From: Gammaproteobacteria bacterium
GTDB lineage: Bacteria > Pseudomonadota > Gammaproteobacteria > Steroidobacterales > Steroidobacteraceae
Direction of reading: 5' to 3'
DNA: 64,000 nucleotides
Assembly: GCA_016707425.1 (NCBI GenBank)
Contig: JADJHU010000015.1
Span: 558,001 to 622,000, forward strand
A model generated the notes under the pieces. It saw nothing but the letters and a program-made list of their open reading frames with translations, had not been told where the DNA came from and did no database searches. This document shows, one piece after another, positions 28,035 to 37,765 of this stretch. A program made the translations under genes and the position numbers. Every line of letters begins with the position of its first letter. Position 1 is the first letter of the stretch.

Positions 28035-28057
28035 GCTGCGGGGCTGCACCCCACAGC
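28035..28057 (-). terminator. Possible hairpin terminator after mdh
   Basis: GCTGCGGGG and CCCCACAGC form a 9-base stem with one G-T pair around the loop CTGCA, between the mdh stop and the fadE start. No T-run follows on the mdh strand, so intrinsic termination is doubtful. Confidence 0.3.
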
Positions 28058-28068
28058 GCTGTGCTGCG

Positions 28069-29049
28069 TCAGCCGAGGAGCTCCTTCACCCCGTCACGTT
28101 CCTCGCGAAGCTCGGCGTCGGAGAGATCCATGCGCCTGCGGCTGAACTCGTCGACCGCGAGGCCCTGCACGATCTGATAGTCGCCGTTGCGGCAGATCAC
28201 GGGGTAGGAGTAGATCACGCCTTCGCGGATGCCGTAGCTGCCGTCGGACGGCACGGCCATGCTGAGGTAGTCGCCGCTCGGCGAGCCCTTCATCCAGTCG
28301 CGGATGTGATCGATCGCCGCCGAGGCCGCCGAGGCCGCCGAGGAGGCGCCACGCGCCTTGATGATCGCCGCGCCGCGCTGCTGCACGGTCGGGATGAAGG
28401 TCTTCTCGATCCAGTCCTGGTCCACCAGGGACTTTGCGGGCTTGCCGTCGACGAGGCAGTGGCTGAGGTCCGGATACTGCGTTGAAGAGTGATTGCCCCA
28501 GATGATCATGCGTTGCACGGCTGTGACGTGGCGCCCGGCCTTCTCCGCGAGCTGCGTGAGCGCGCGGTTGTGATCGAGGCGCGTCATCGCCGTGAAGTTG
28601 CGCGGGTTGATGCCGGGCGCATTGGAGCGGGCGATGAGGGCATTGGTGTTCGCCGGATTGCCGACCACCAGGACCCGGACATTGCGGTCGGCGACCTCGT
28701 TCAGTGCCTTGCCCTGCACGGAGAAGATCTGCGCATTGGCCATCAGCAGGTCCTTGCGCTCCATGCCGGGGCCGCGCGGACGCGCACCCACGAGCAGCGC
28801 GGCGTGACAGTCGCGGAAGGCGATCTTCGCGTCGTCGCATGCCACGATGCGGTTGAGCGTCGGGAAGGCGCAGTCGCTGAGTTCCATCACCACGCCCTGC
28901 AGCGCACCGAGTGCCGGGGTGATCTCGAGCAGATGCAGGTTGACGGGCTGATCGGCACCGAGCATCGCACCCGAGGCGACACGGAAGGCGAGGGCATAAC
29001 CGATCTGGCCGGCAGCGCCGGTGATAGCGACATTCAGGGCAGGCTTCAT
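28069..29049 (-). CDS. mdh: Malate dehydrogenase
   Basis: A 326-residue NAD-dependent malate dehydrogenase of the type common in proteobacteria and actinobacteria. It shows the NAD loop GAAGQIGYALAFRVASG, the substrate loop ARPRGPGMERKDLL, NPANTNALI, MTRLDHNRA and the catalytic His in IIWGNHSSTQYPD. It interconverts malate and oxaloacetate in the TCA cycle. The frame extends upstream to 29181, but ATG 29049 with GGAG in the leader is the family start. The Ala/Ser-rich loop SSAASAASAAIDH is normal for this family. Confidence 0.96.
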   Translation of the reverse strand: MKPALNVAITGAAGQIGYALAFRVASGAMLGADQPVNLHLLEITPALGALQGVVMELSDCAFPTLNRIVACDDAKIAFRDCHAALLVGARPRGPGMERKDLLMANAQIFSVQGKALNEVADRNVRVLVVGNPANTNALIARSNAPGINPRNFTAMTRLDHNRALTQLAEKAGRHVTAVQRMIIWGNHSSTQYPDLSHCLVDGKPAKSLVDQDWIEKTFIPTVQQRGAAIIKARGASSAASAASAAIDHIRDWMKGSPSGDYLSMAVPSDGSYGIREGVIYSYPVICRNGDYQIVQGLAVDEFSRRRMDLSDAELREERDGVKELLG

Positions 29050-29145
29050 GATCCGCTCCACGAAAGGGGCGGAGATTCTAGCGAGGCGGTCGCGCACTCG
29101 CGAGCCGCTTTCGTGCCGCTCGTGATCAGTCGGTAGGGGGGGGGC

Positions 29146-29174
29146 TTGACACATCACTAGTGATGTAGTTAAAT
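29146..29174 (+). promoter_or_regulatory. Promoter of the small-ORF/GntR/ABC operon
   Basis: A perfect TTGACA (29146-29151) stands 17 bases before TTAAAT (29169-29174), a four-of-six -10 match. A palindrome fills the spacer, which is the usual layout of a repressed promoter. It would drive the 68-aa gene, the GntR regulator and the ABC transporter. Confidence 0.7.
29151..29166. promoter_or_regulatory. Perfect 16-bp palindrome, likely GntR operator
   Basis: ACATCACTAGTGATGT is identical to its reverse complement. It begins on the last base of the -35 box and ends just before the -10 box. The nearby GntR (YtrA-type) regulator is the obvious candidate to bind it. An overlapping imperfect repeat, TGATGTA-N6-TACACCA (29161-29180), is closer to the TGTA-N-TACA pattern reported for YtrA-type sites. 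Confidence 0.7.
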
Positions 29175-29190
29175 ACACCACTACTGATAC
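29175..29190. promoter_or_regulatory. Second copy of the operator
   Basis: ACACCACTACTGATAC matches the perfect palindrome in 12 of 16 positions and starts 24 bp downstream of it, just past the -10 box. It could be a second, weaker site for the same dimer. Confidence 0.4.
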
Positions 29191-29226
29191 AGCATAGTGC
29201 TGCGTCGACCGATCCGGAGAGAACGT

Positions 29227-29433
29227 ATGAACAGCGAGTCCACCAGCAACCTCAAGAGCTTCGCCTGCATCATGGCCGCTTTGGCGGTCACCGTCGTCGT
29301 CAGCTGGAGTTTCATCGATGCCACGTCCGTCCTGCGCGGGACCCGGGATCGTGCCGCCGTCGCCAGGCTGGCCGCCGTGAGCAAGGCGGCCGCACCGCCC
29401 GGACAGGCCGACGCGCGCGTTCGGCTAAACTAG
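29227..29433 (+). CDS. Small single-helix membrane protein
   Basis: The 68-residue product has one hydrophobic helix (FACIMAALAVTVVVSWSFID) near residues 11-30 and a polar Ala/Arg-rich tail. ATG 29227 has a good GGAGAG site seven bases upstream and directly follows the operator-controlled promoter. I do not recognise the family. As the first gene of the operon it could be a small partner of the ABC exporter or an independent envelope peptide; both are guesses. Confidence 0.6.
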   Translation: MNSESTSNLKSFACIMAALAVTVVVSWSFIDATSVLRGTRDRAAVARLAAVSKAAAPPGQADARVRLN

Positions 29434-29443
29434 TGTGCTAGTG
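29429..29443. promoter_or_regulatory. Possible third regulator site before the GntR gene
   Basis: ACTAGTGTGCTAGTG overlaps the stop of the small gene and contains two copies of CTAGTG, the inner sequence of the upstream palindrome. It could be a further binding site, but may be chance. Confidence 0.25.
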
Positions 29444-29471
29444 GGCCGTCACGGCACGCACGGGAGCATTC

Positions 29472-29884
29472 ATGGACCCGCAGTGGGGCGATAGCCAGCC
29501 GATCTACCGGCAACTGCGCGACCGGGTGGTGGCGATGATCCTCGAGGCGTCCTCAAGGAAGGCGATCCGCTGCCCTCGGTCCGCAGTGTCGCGGCTGAGT
29601 ACCGGCTCAACCCGCTCACGGTCCTGAAGGGCTACCAGCAGCTGGTGGATGAACAGCTGGTGGAGAAACGGCGCGGCCGCGGCATGTTCATCGTCGAGGG
29701 CGCGAAGAAGGCACTCATGAAGGACGAGCGACAGCGTTTCCTGGAGGACGAATGGCCCCGCGTCTACGGCACGATCCAGCGTCTCGGCCTCTCGGCCGCA
29801 GAACTCCTCGAGCGGGGCACTGCGGTGTCGCCGAAGTCCTGGCCGATGCGGCATGCGGGTGAGCGCAATGACGGCAGTGATTGA
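29472..29884 (+). pseudogene. GntR-family (YtrA-type) regulator, frameshifted
   Basis: From ATG 29472 (MDPQWGDSQPIYRQLRDRVV) the frame leaves the family after AMILEA. If one G is restored at about 29546, the protein continues as LKEGDPLPSVRSVAAEYRLN, PLTVLKGYQQLVDEQLVEKR and RGRGMFIVEGAKKALMKDER, ending at 29884. That would be a complete winged-helix GntR protein of about 137 residues with the short YtrA-type effector part. As it stands the N-terminal DNA-binding domain is cut. This is either a real mutation or a one-base assembly error in a G run. It would control the operon through the palindromes upstream. Confidence 0.7.
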
Positions 29885-30590
29885 GGCGCGCGCGCTCGCC
29901 AAGTCCTACGGGGCGACCCGCGCGCTCGACGGAGCGAGCTTCACGGTCGAGTCCGGGCGCATCGTCGGACTCATCGGTCCGAATGGTGCCGGCAAGACGA
30001 CCGCGCTCAGGGCGATCCTGGGGCTGACACATTGTGAGGGCGAGCTCACCGTGCTCGGGCGTGATCCTCGCCGCCAGCGCGATGAACTGATGCGCGAAGT
30101 GTGTTTCATCGCGGACGTCGCCGTGCTCCCGGGATGGCTGCGCGTCAGCCAGGCGCTCGAGTTCGCCGCCGGCGTGCATCCGCGCTTCGATCGGGCACGC
30201 GCCGGGGATTTCCTGCGCAGGACCGACATCCGCATGAAGAGCCGCGTGCGCGAGCTCTCGAAGGGCATGGTCACGCAGCTTCACCTGGCGCTGGTCCTCG
30301 CCGTCGATGCGCGGCTGCTCGTGCTCGATGAACCGACCCTCGGCCTTGACCTGCTCTACCGGCGCACTTTCTACGATACGCTGCTCAATGACTACTTCAA
30401 TGAACAGCGCACGATCCTGCTCACCACGCACCAGGTCGAGGAGATCGAGAATCTCCTCACTGACGTGATCTTCATCGATCACGGGCGCGTTGCGCTCGCG
30501 GGCGCCGTCGACGCTCTCGGGGAGCGCTACGTGCAGCTGACCGTGACTCCGGAGCAGGCCGCGCGCGAGAGAGCTCGGGCCCTTCCATGA
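29868..30590 (+). CDS. ABC transporter ATP-binding protein, C-terminus frameshifted
   Basis: The 240-residue ORF starts at ATG 29868 (GGGTGAG upstream) and overlaps the end of the GntR gene. It has Walker A GPNGAGKTTALR, a signature region RVRELSKGMVTQLHLALVL, Walker B LLVLDEPTLGLD and switch TTHQVEEIENL. It stops early at ARERARALP. In another frame the next bases read FHEREVFGRMVMFYEACD and TPSIADLFVAKMQG, ending at 30756, where they overlap the permease start as ATGA. One extra C near 30578-30583 therefore seems to have cut about 55 C-terminal residues. The nucleotide-binding core is intact, so some function may remain. Confidence 0.85.
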   Translation: MTAVIEARALAKSYGATRALDGASFTVESGRIVGLIGPNGAGKTTALRAILGLTHCEGELTVLGRDPRRQRDELMREVCFIADVAVLPGWLRVSQALEFAAGVHPRFDRARAGDFLRRTDIRMKSRVRELSKGMVTQLHLALVLAVDARLLVLDEPTLGLDLLYRRTFYDTLLNDYFNEQRTILLTTHQVEEIENLLTDVIFIDHGRVALAGAVDALGERYVQLTVTPEQAARERARALP

Positions 30591-30752
30591 GCGCGAGGTC
30601 TTCGGGCGCATGGTCATGTTCTACGAGGCGTGCGACCCCGCGCTGCTGGCGCCGCTCGGCGAGATACGCACACCGTCGATCGCGGATCTCTTCGTCGCGA
30701 AGATGCAGGGTGGCGCCAGGCCGCCGGACACCACCAGCGCGGGGGCTCCGGC

Positions 30753-31631
30753 ATGAACCTCATGGTGACGCTCATTCGTCGCGAGCTCTGGGAACACCGG
30801 GTGCTCTGGATCGCGCCCCTCGTCGCCGCGGCGCTGCTCATCGCCGTGGCACTCGGGGGCCATGCGCAGGTCGAGGTCCCCCGGGACGTCGCCCTGGATG
30901 ACCGGGGGCGACTCGCGCTGTTTGCACTCATGCAGTGGGCTTTCGTCCTTCCGCAATACCTGCTCATGCTGATCGTGCTGTTCTTCTATCTGCTCGACTG
31001 TCTCTATGCCGAACGCCGTGATCGCAGCATCCTCTTCTGGAAGTCCATGCCGGTGTCGGACGGCCAGACCGTGGCGTCCAAACTGCTGACGGCGCTGCTT
31101 GTGGTGCCACTCGGGGTCTTCGTGCTCGCGCTCCTTGCCGATCTCGTCTTCGCCGCGATCATCGGCCTGCGCTTCGGGGATGCGAGTGCCTTTGTCGCGT
31201 GGGACACCCGCACATGGCTGAAGCTTCAGGCGCTGATGCTCTTCGGGCTCATGATCGCGATGCTGTGGTACGCACCGGTCGCGGCATGGCTGCTGCTGAT
31301 CTCGGCCTGGGCGCGGCGCAATCTCTTCCTGTGGGCCGTGCTGCCGCCTGTCTTTGCCGTGATGCTCGAGCGCATCGCGCTCGGCACGGACCGCATCGGC
31401 GATTTCCTGCGCTACCGCCTGTTCGGCATATGGCGTGAGCTTGGTGTCAGAGAGGGACTCGGCGACGCGCTGCGCATCGGGGGTGAGCGCCTCCCGCGGG
31501 TGGACCGGCTCTTCGACGTCATCGATGCCTCGCCGGTCCTTGGTGATCCCCATCTCTGGCTTGGACTGCTGTTTGCCGCGGCGCTCGTCCGGGTCACGAT
31601 CCGCATCCGTCGCCGTCGCGACGACCGCTGA
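30753..31631 (+). CDS. ABC transporter permease (ABC-2 type)
   Basis: A 292-residue membrane protein with six or so helices. It starts MNLMVTLIRRELWEHRVLWI, has a large extracytoplasmic loop after helix 1, and carries the motif YAERRDRSILFWKSMPVSD that is typical of exporters paired with YtrA-regulated ATPases. Together with the ATPase it forms an export-type ABC transporter; the cargo is unknown. Relatives often respond to envelope stress or antibiotics. ATG 30753 overlaps the original stop of the ATPase gene. Confidence 0.82.
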   Translation: MNLMVTLIRRELWEHRVLWIAPLVAAALLIAVALGGHAQVEVPRDVALDDRGRLALFALMQWAFVLPQYLLMLIVLFFYLLDCLYAERRDRSILFWKSMPVSDGQTVASKLLTALLVVPLGVFVLALLADLVFAAIIGLRFGDASAFVAWDTRTWLKLQALMLFGLMIAMLWYAPVAAWLLLISAWARRNLFLWAVLPPVFAVMLERIALGTDRIGDFLRYRLFGIWRELGVREGLGDALRIGGERLPRVDRLFDVIDASPVLGDPHLWLGLLFAAALVRVTIRIRRRRDDR

Positions 31632-31748
31632 GCCATAGAAGCGAGCGATCGGTTCGATCCGGACGGGCGATTGGCATTGGACCACGCGACGCGGCAGTAT
31701 TCGCTCCGGACATCCGGATCGTTCGTACGCTTACGCCAGGAGATTGCC

Positions 31749-32285
31749 ATGGCCCGTCGTCCCGCCCGCTCCCGTCGCTCCTCCCCTTCCGTGTCCCCGG
31801 CGCCGGCACGCGGGGTGCCGTCGATCGATATTGGCATCGAGCCCGCTGCGCGACGTCGTGTTGCAGACGGCCTCGCAAATGTGCTGGCCGACAGCTATAC
31901 GCTGTATCTGAAGACGCACGCTTTCCACTGGAACGTGGAAGGACCGATGTTCAACACACTCCACCAGATGTTCATGGAGCAGTACACCGAGCTCTGGAAT
32001 GCGCTCGATCTGAGTGCAGAGCGGATCCGTTCGCTGGGCTTTCCCGCGCCAGGCACCTATCGCGAGTTTGCGAAGCGCAGCTCGATCCGGGAGACCGAGG
32101 GCGTGCCCGAAGCCATGGAGATGGTCCGGCTGCTCACCCTGGGCCACGAAGCGGTTGCACGGACGGCGCGAGACGTTCTCGAGCAGGCGGACGCTGCTGA
32201 CGACAATTCGAGCGAGGATCTGCTCATCCAGCGCCTGCAGGTGCACGAGAAGACCGCCTGGATGCTGCGCAGTCTGCTGCGCTGA
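31749..32285 (+). CDS. dps: Dps family DNA-protecting ferritin-like protein
   Basis: A 178-residue four-helix protein. The ferroxidase-site residues typical of Dps are visible in LKTHAFHWNVEGPMFNTLHQ (His, Asp/Glu ligands) and in LWNALDLSAERIRSLG. A basic, Arg/Ser-rich N-terminal arm of about 25 residues (MARRPARSRRSS) is the sort used for DNA binding. Dps dodecamers store iron, detoxify peroxide and compact DNA in stress. The start has a perfect AGGAG six bases upstream. It precedes a TonB-dependent receptor and a CDGSH gene. Confidence 0.92.
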   Translation: MARRPARSRRSSPSVSPAPARGVPSIDIGIEPAARRRVADGLANVLADSYTLYLKTHAFHWNVEGPMFNTLHQMFMEQYTELWNALDLSAERIRSLGFPAPGTYREFAKRSSIRETEGVPEAMEMVRLLTLGHEAVARTARDVLEQADAADDNSSEDLLIQRLQVHEKTAWMLRSLLR

Positions 32286-32459
32286 GCGTCTGCGCCATCC
32301 CGATTTCGCGGGAGCCACGCTTGCAGCGCTCCGGCCCGTGCCGCGGCGCAGCCTACTGTTGTTTGGTCTGATAAGACGATAAGGTATGGCTTCGTGCCCC
32401 GCGGCGCCGGCCGACCTGGGCATTCGCATTTTGAGAAGAACTGCATGGGAGAGCGTGGC

Positions 32460-34598
<2,139 letters not shown>

Positions 34599-34648
34599 GG
34601 CAGCATGGCAAGATCATGCCTCCTCGAGAAAACAGGAGTGACCCTCAC

Positions 34649-34891
34649 ATGAACGAAGCCGTCATCGCGAGTCGCACGCCCTTCGGCGTGGAGGTCGAGG
34701 AGGGCAAGAGCTACTGGTGGTGCCGCTGCGGCCGGTCTGCGAAGCAGCCTTTCTGTGACGGCTCGCACAAGGACACCTCATTCACTCCGCTGGAATACAG
34801 GGCGGAGAAGTCCGGCAAGGTCTGGTTCTGCGGCTGCAAGCGCACGGGCAAGCAGCCGCTCTGCGACGGTACGCACAAGCACCTCGGTTGA
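34649..34891 (+). CDS. Dual CDGSH iron-sulfur domain protein
   Basis: An 80-residue protein with two CDGSH-type motifs, CRCGRSAKQPFCDGSH and CGCKRTGKQPLCDGTH. Each supplies three Cys and one His for a 2Fe-2S cluster, as in mitoNEET-like proteins. ATG 34649 has AGGAG in the leader. Members are small redox or Fe-S transfer proteins. No membrane helix is present, so it should be soluble. Confidence 0.93.
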   Translation: MNEAVIASRTPFGVEVEEGKSYWWCRCGRSAKQPFCDGSHKDTSFTPLEYRAEKSGKVWFCGCKRTGKQPLCDGTHKHLG

Positions 34892-34898
34892 GGTCGAC

Positions 34899-34920
34899 GG
34901 GGCGGGCATGCGCCCGCCCC
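34899..34920. terminator. Strong hairpin between the CDGSH and MlaE genes
   Basis: Perfect 9-base arms GGGGCGGGC and GCCCGCCCC flank a 4-base loop ATGC. The stem ends 10 bases before the MlaE start codon. There is no T-run, so it may act as a weak terminator for the upstream gene or as an RNA structure at the next gene's translation start. Confidence 0.45.
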
Positions 34921-34930
34921 GCTTCCTGGC

Positions 34931-36058
34931 ATGTATCTCGAAGCCCGACGCGACGGCGAGCGGCTCCTGCTCGAGTTCACGGGTGCTTGGCGCGCGGCGG
35001 ATCTGCCGGCGATCGGTGCGGCACTCGAGGGCCTCGACTTCGCAGGCGCGCGCCAGGCGATGCTTTCCACCACGCGCCTCGAAGCCCTCGATCTCACGGG
35101 TGCATGGCGGATGCGCGAGCTCGTCGGGCATCTGCGCAGTCTCGGCTGCGAGGTGGCCTTCGACGGCGCGGAACCCGATCAGCTGCGGCTCGTGAACGAG
35201 ACGCTCGGGGGTGTCCAGCACGCTCCGCAGCCATCCGAGCCACGGCCTGACACCTGGGCGGAGCTCGCTCCGCTCGCGATGATCGGTCGTCGCGTGCTGC
35301 GCGGCTGGGAGGGGATGCTCGACGGGTCCGACTTCGTCGGCCGGGTGAGCGTCGCTCTGGGCGCTGCGCTCACTAGCGCCCGGCGCCTGCGGCCGACCTC
35401 CATCGTGCGGCATGTCTTCGATACCGGGCTCATGGCGATCCCGATCGTCGCCCTCATCGCCTTCCTCATCAGTGTCATCGTCGCCTACATCAGCGCCCAG
35501 CAGCTGCAGAAGTTCGGCGCCGAGATCTTCGTGGTGGATCTCATCACCATCAGCGTGCTGCGTGAGATGGGCGTGCTGCTGACGGCCATCATCGTCGCCG
35601 GACGCTCCGGCAGCGCCTTTGCTGCGGAAATCGGGGCGATGAAGCTCAACGAGGAAGTCGATGCGCTGCGGGCCACGGGCGTCGAGCCGATCGAGGTGCT
35701 GGTGCTGCCGCGCGTGCTCGGACTCGTGATCGCGCTACCGCTGCTCACCATGATCGCCGATGCGGTCGGTCTCACGGGCGGTGCAATCCTCTGCAAGCTG
35801 CTCCTCGACATGCCGATCGTGCAGTATCTCCAGCGTGCGAACGATGCCATCGGGACCACGACCTTCTGGGTCGGGATCATCAAGGCCCCGGTGTTCGCGC
35901 TGCTGATCTCGCTCGCGGGCACGTTCCGCGGGCTGCAGGTGCGCGGTTCCTCACGCGAGCTCGGACGACTCACGACCGTGGCCGTCGTGCAGTCGATCTT
36001 CCTCGTGATCCTCGCCGATGCACTCTTTGCCGTGGTGTTCATGGAGCTCGACATCTGA
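34931..36058 (+). CDS. MlaE-family permease with N-terminal STAS-like domain
   Basis: The product has 375 residues. Residues 1-95 form a STAS/MlaB-like domain (MLSTTRLEALDLTGAWRMRE). From about 110 comes the MlaE permease core (GLMAIPIVALIAFLISVIVA, SVLREMGVLLTAIIVAGRSG, FAAEIGAMKLNEEVDAL). MlaE permeases move phospholipids or other lipids between the two membranes. In E. coli MlaB and MlaE are separate; here they seem fused. No Shine-Dalgarno sequence is clear and a strong hairpin sits just upstream. The ATG for MlaF overlaps its stop. Confidence 0.92.
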   Translation: MYLEARRDGERLLLEFTGAWRAADLPAIGAALEGLDFAGARQAMLSTTRLEALDLTGAWRMRELVGHLRSLGCEVAFDGAEPDQLRLVNETLGGVQHAPQPSEPRPDTWAELAPLAMIGRRVLRGWEGMLDGSDFVGRVSVALGAALTSARRLRPTSIVRHVFDTGLMAIPIVALIAFLISVIVAYISAQQLQKFGAEIFVVDLITISVLREMGVLLTAIIVAGRSGSAFAAEIGAMKLNEEVDALRATGVEPIEVLVLPRVLGLVIALPLLTMIADAVGLTGGAILCKLLLDMPIVQYLQRANDAIGTTTFWVGIIKAPVFALLISLAGTFRGLQVRGSSRELGRLTTVAVVQSIFLVILADALFAVVFMELDI

Positions 36059-36840
36059 TGGATGACGCAGCGACTGCGCCGGTCATCGAGGTGCGCGGAC
36101 TCGTGAACCGCTTCGGCACCCAGGTGGTCCACGACGGACTTGAGATGGAGGTCCGCGCGGGTGAGGTCTTCGGGATCGTCGGTGGCTCGGGTTCGGGCAA
36201 GTCGGTGCTCCTGCGCACGATCCTCGGCCTGCATCGCCCCCAGGCGGGCGAGGTGCGGCTCCAGGGTCGTGCTCTCGGGCAGATGTCGCCCGCGGAGCTG
36301 CGGACGTTCAAGGCGAGCTATGGAGTGACCTTCCAGCAGGGGGCGCTGTTCAGTTCGCTGGACGTCCTGCAGAACGTGCAGCTGCCGATGATCGAGCACC
36401 TGCCGCTCGACGCCCGGACGCTGGATACACTCGGGATGCTGAAGATCCGCCTCGTGGGGCTCCCCGGGGAAGCGGCCCGCAAGTTCCCTGCGCAGCTTTC
36501 CGGGGGCATGGTCAAGCGCGCCGCCCTCGCCCGGGCGATCGCCCTCGATCCCGCGCTCCTCTTCCTCGACGAACCGACCTCGGGCCTCGACCCGATCAGT
36601 GCCGCGGCCTTCGATGAACTGCTCATCTTCCTGCAGCGCGAGCTCGCACTCACGGTGGTGATGATCACCCACGATCTGGACACGATCTTCCGCACCTGCA
36701 ATCGTGTGGGGGTGATCGTAGACCGGCACATGGTGAGCGATACGCTCGAGGGCATCATGGGGCAGCCCCATCCGTGGATCCGCGAGTATTTCCACGGCGA
36801 GCGGGCCCGCCGCCGTTACGGAGGACGCGATGGAGCGTGA
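36058..36840 (+). CDS. MlaF-type ABC ATPase of an MCE lipid transporter
   Basis: A 260-residue ATPase. Walker A GGSGSGKSVLLR is near 43-54, signature LSGGMVKRAALARAI, Walker B LLFLDEPTSGLDP and switch ITHDLDT. The phrase SGGM(V)KRAALARA is characteristic of MlaF. It powers the MlaE permease at the inner membrane. It overlaps the MlaE stop by one base and the MlaD start by 11 bases, showing tight coupling. Confidence 0.95.
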   Translation: MDDAATAPVIEVRGLVNRFGTQVVHDGLEMEVRAGEVFGIVGGSGSGKSVLLRTILGLHRPQAGEVRLQGRALGQMSPAELRTFKASYGVTFQQGALFSSLDVLQNVQLPMIEHLPLDARTLDTLGMLKIRLVGLPGEAARKFPAQLSGGMVKRAALARAIALDPALLFLDEPTSGLDPISAAAFDELLIFLQRELALTVVMITHDLDTIFRTCNRVGVIVDRHMVSDTLEGIMGQPHPWIREYFHGERARRRYGGRDGA

Positions 36841-37765
36841 GGCAAACTACGTGGCGGTGGGCGCCTTCGTGGTGCTCATCCTCGTGCTCGGGGGCCTCTT
36901 CGTCTACTGGTACACGGACAGCTATGACCGGCGCAGCTACGAACGCTACGAGATCTACTTCGAGGGCACGGTGACGGGGCTCGCGCGCGGGGCGGCCGTG
37001 CAGTATCTCGGCGTGAGCGTCGGGCGTGTGGTCACCATGCGTGTCGACCGGCGTGAACCGGGCCGCGTGCAGGTGATCGCGGACATCGACTCTGACACGC
37101 CGATTTCCACGCACACGGTCGCGCAGCTGACGCTCCAGGGCGTGACGGGTCTGCTGTACATCGACCTGAACGACAATCCGGAGAACCGCAAGGTTTCGGC
37201 GCCGGTTCCGAGCGAACGCTATCCGGTGATTCCCTCGGTGCGCTCGAATTTCGATGTCTTCGTGAGCAGCCTGCCCAGTCTCGCAGGCCAGGCGGCACGC
37301 ATACTCGAGCGCGTGGAGCGTCTCCTGAGCGATCGCAATGTGACGGCCGTCGGGAACACGCTCGGCAGCATCGAGCAGGCGAGCGGCGAGCTGCCGCGCA
37401 CTCTGCGGGATGTGCAAGGGCTGGTGACCGAGCTGCGCGCGACGACGCGCGAGATCTCCGCTGCGGCGGAAAGCATGCGCGCGGTGACTGACCAGGCCGG
37501 CCCCCAGGTGACCGCCTCGATCGCCCAGGTGCGAACCATCGCGGAGAACCTGGCGCGCACGACCACCCGGCTCGATCGCTTCCTTGCCGACAGCCAGCGG
37601 GACCTGGGCTCATTCACACGCGATGGCCTGCCCGAGTTCGAGCGACTGCTGCACGACAGCCGCGCGGCGGCGAACGAATTCCGTGAACTGTCGAGGAGTC
37701 TGCGCGCGGATCCTTCGCAGCTCATCTACCAGCCGAGCTATCGCGGCGTGGAGGTGCCCCGATGA
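36830..37765 (+). CDS. MCE-domain protein (MlaD type)
   Basis: A 311-residue protein with one N-terminal transmembrane helix (VAVGAFVVLILVLGGLFVYW) and a single MCE domain near residues 40-120 (YFEGTVTGLARGAAVQYLGV, LTLQGVTGLLYIDLN). A long helical tail follows, with a Thr/Ala heptad character. MCE proteins form hexameric rings that carry lipids across the periplasm. GGAGG precedes the ATG. The long tail is more like PqiB/YebT- or Mce-type needles than short MlaD. Confidence 0.92.
   Translation: MEREANYVAVGAFVVLILVLGGLFVYWYTDSYDRRSYERYEIYFEGTVTGLARGAAVQYLGVSVGRVVTMRVDRREPGRVQVIADIDSDTPISTHTVAQLTLQGVTGLLYIDLNDNPENRKVSAPVPSERYPVIPSVRSNFDVFVSSLPSLAGQAARILERVERLLSDRNVTAVGNTLGSIEQASGELPRTLRDVQGLVTELRATTREISAAAESMRAVTDQAGPQVTASIAQVRTIAENLARTTTRLDRFLADSQRDLGSFTRDGLPEFERLLHDSRAAANEFRELSRSLRADPSQLIYQPSYRGVEVPR

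Noticed and set aside
28317..28355. Short GCC/GAG repeats inside mdh
   Set aside because: They encode the normal Ala/Ser-rich loop of this malate dehydrogenase family.
29136..29144. A run of nine G upstream of the TTGACA box
   Set aside because: It could be a slippage tract, but nothing links it to a gene; spacing changes here would fall outside the promoter core.
32366..32377. GTCT-GATA-AGAC inverted repeat before the second TonB receptor
   Set aside because: The arms are only four bases, there is no neighbouring regulator, and it is too short to call an operator.
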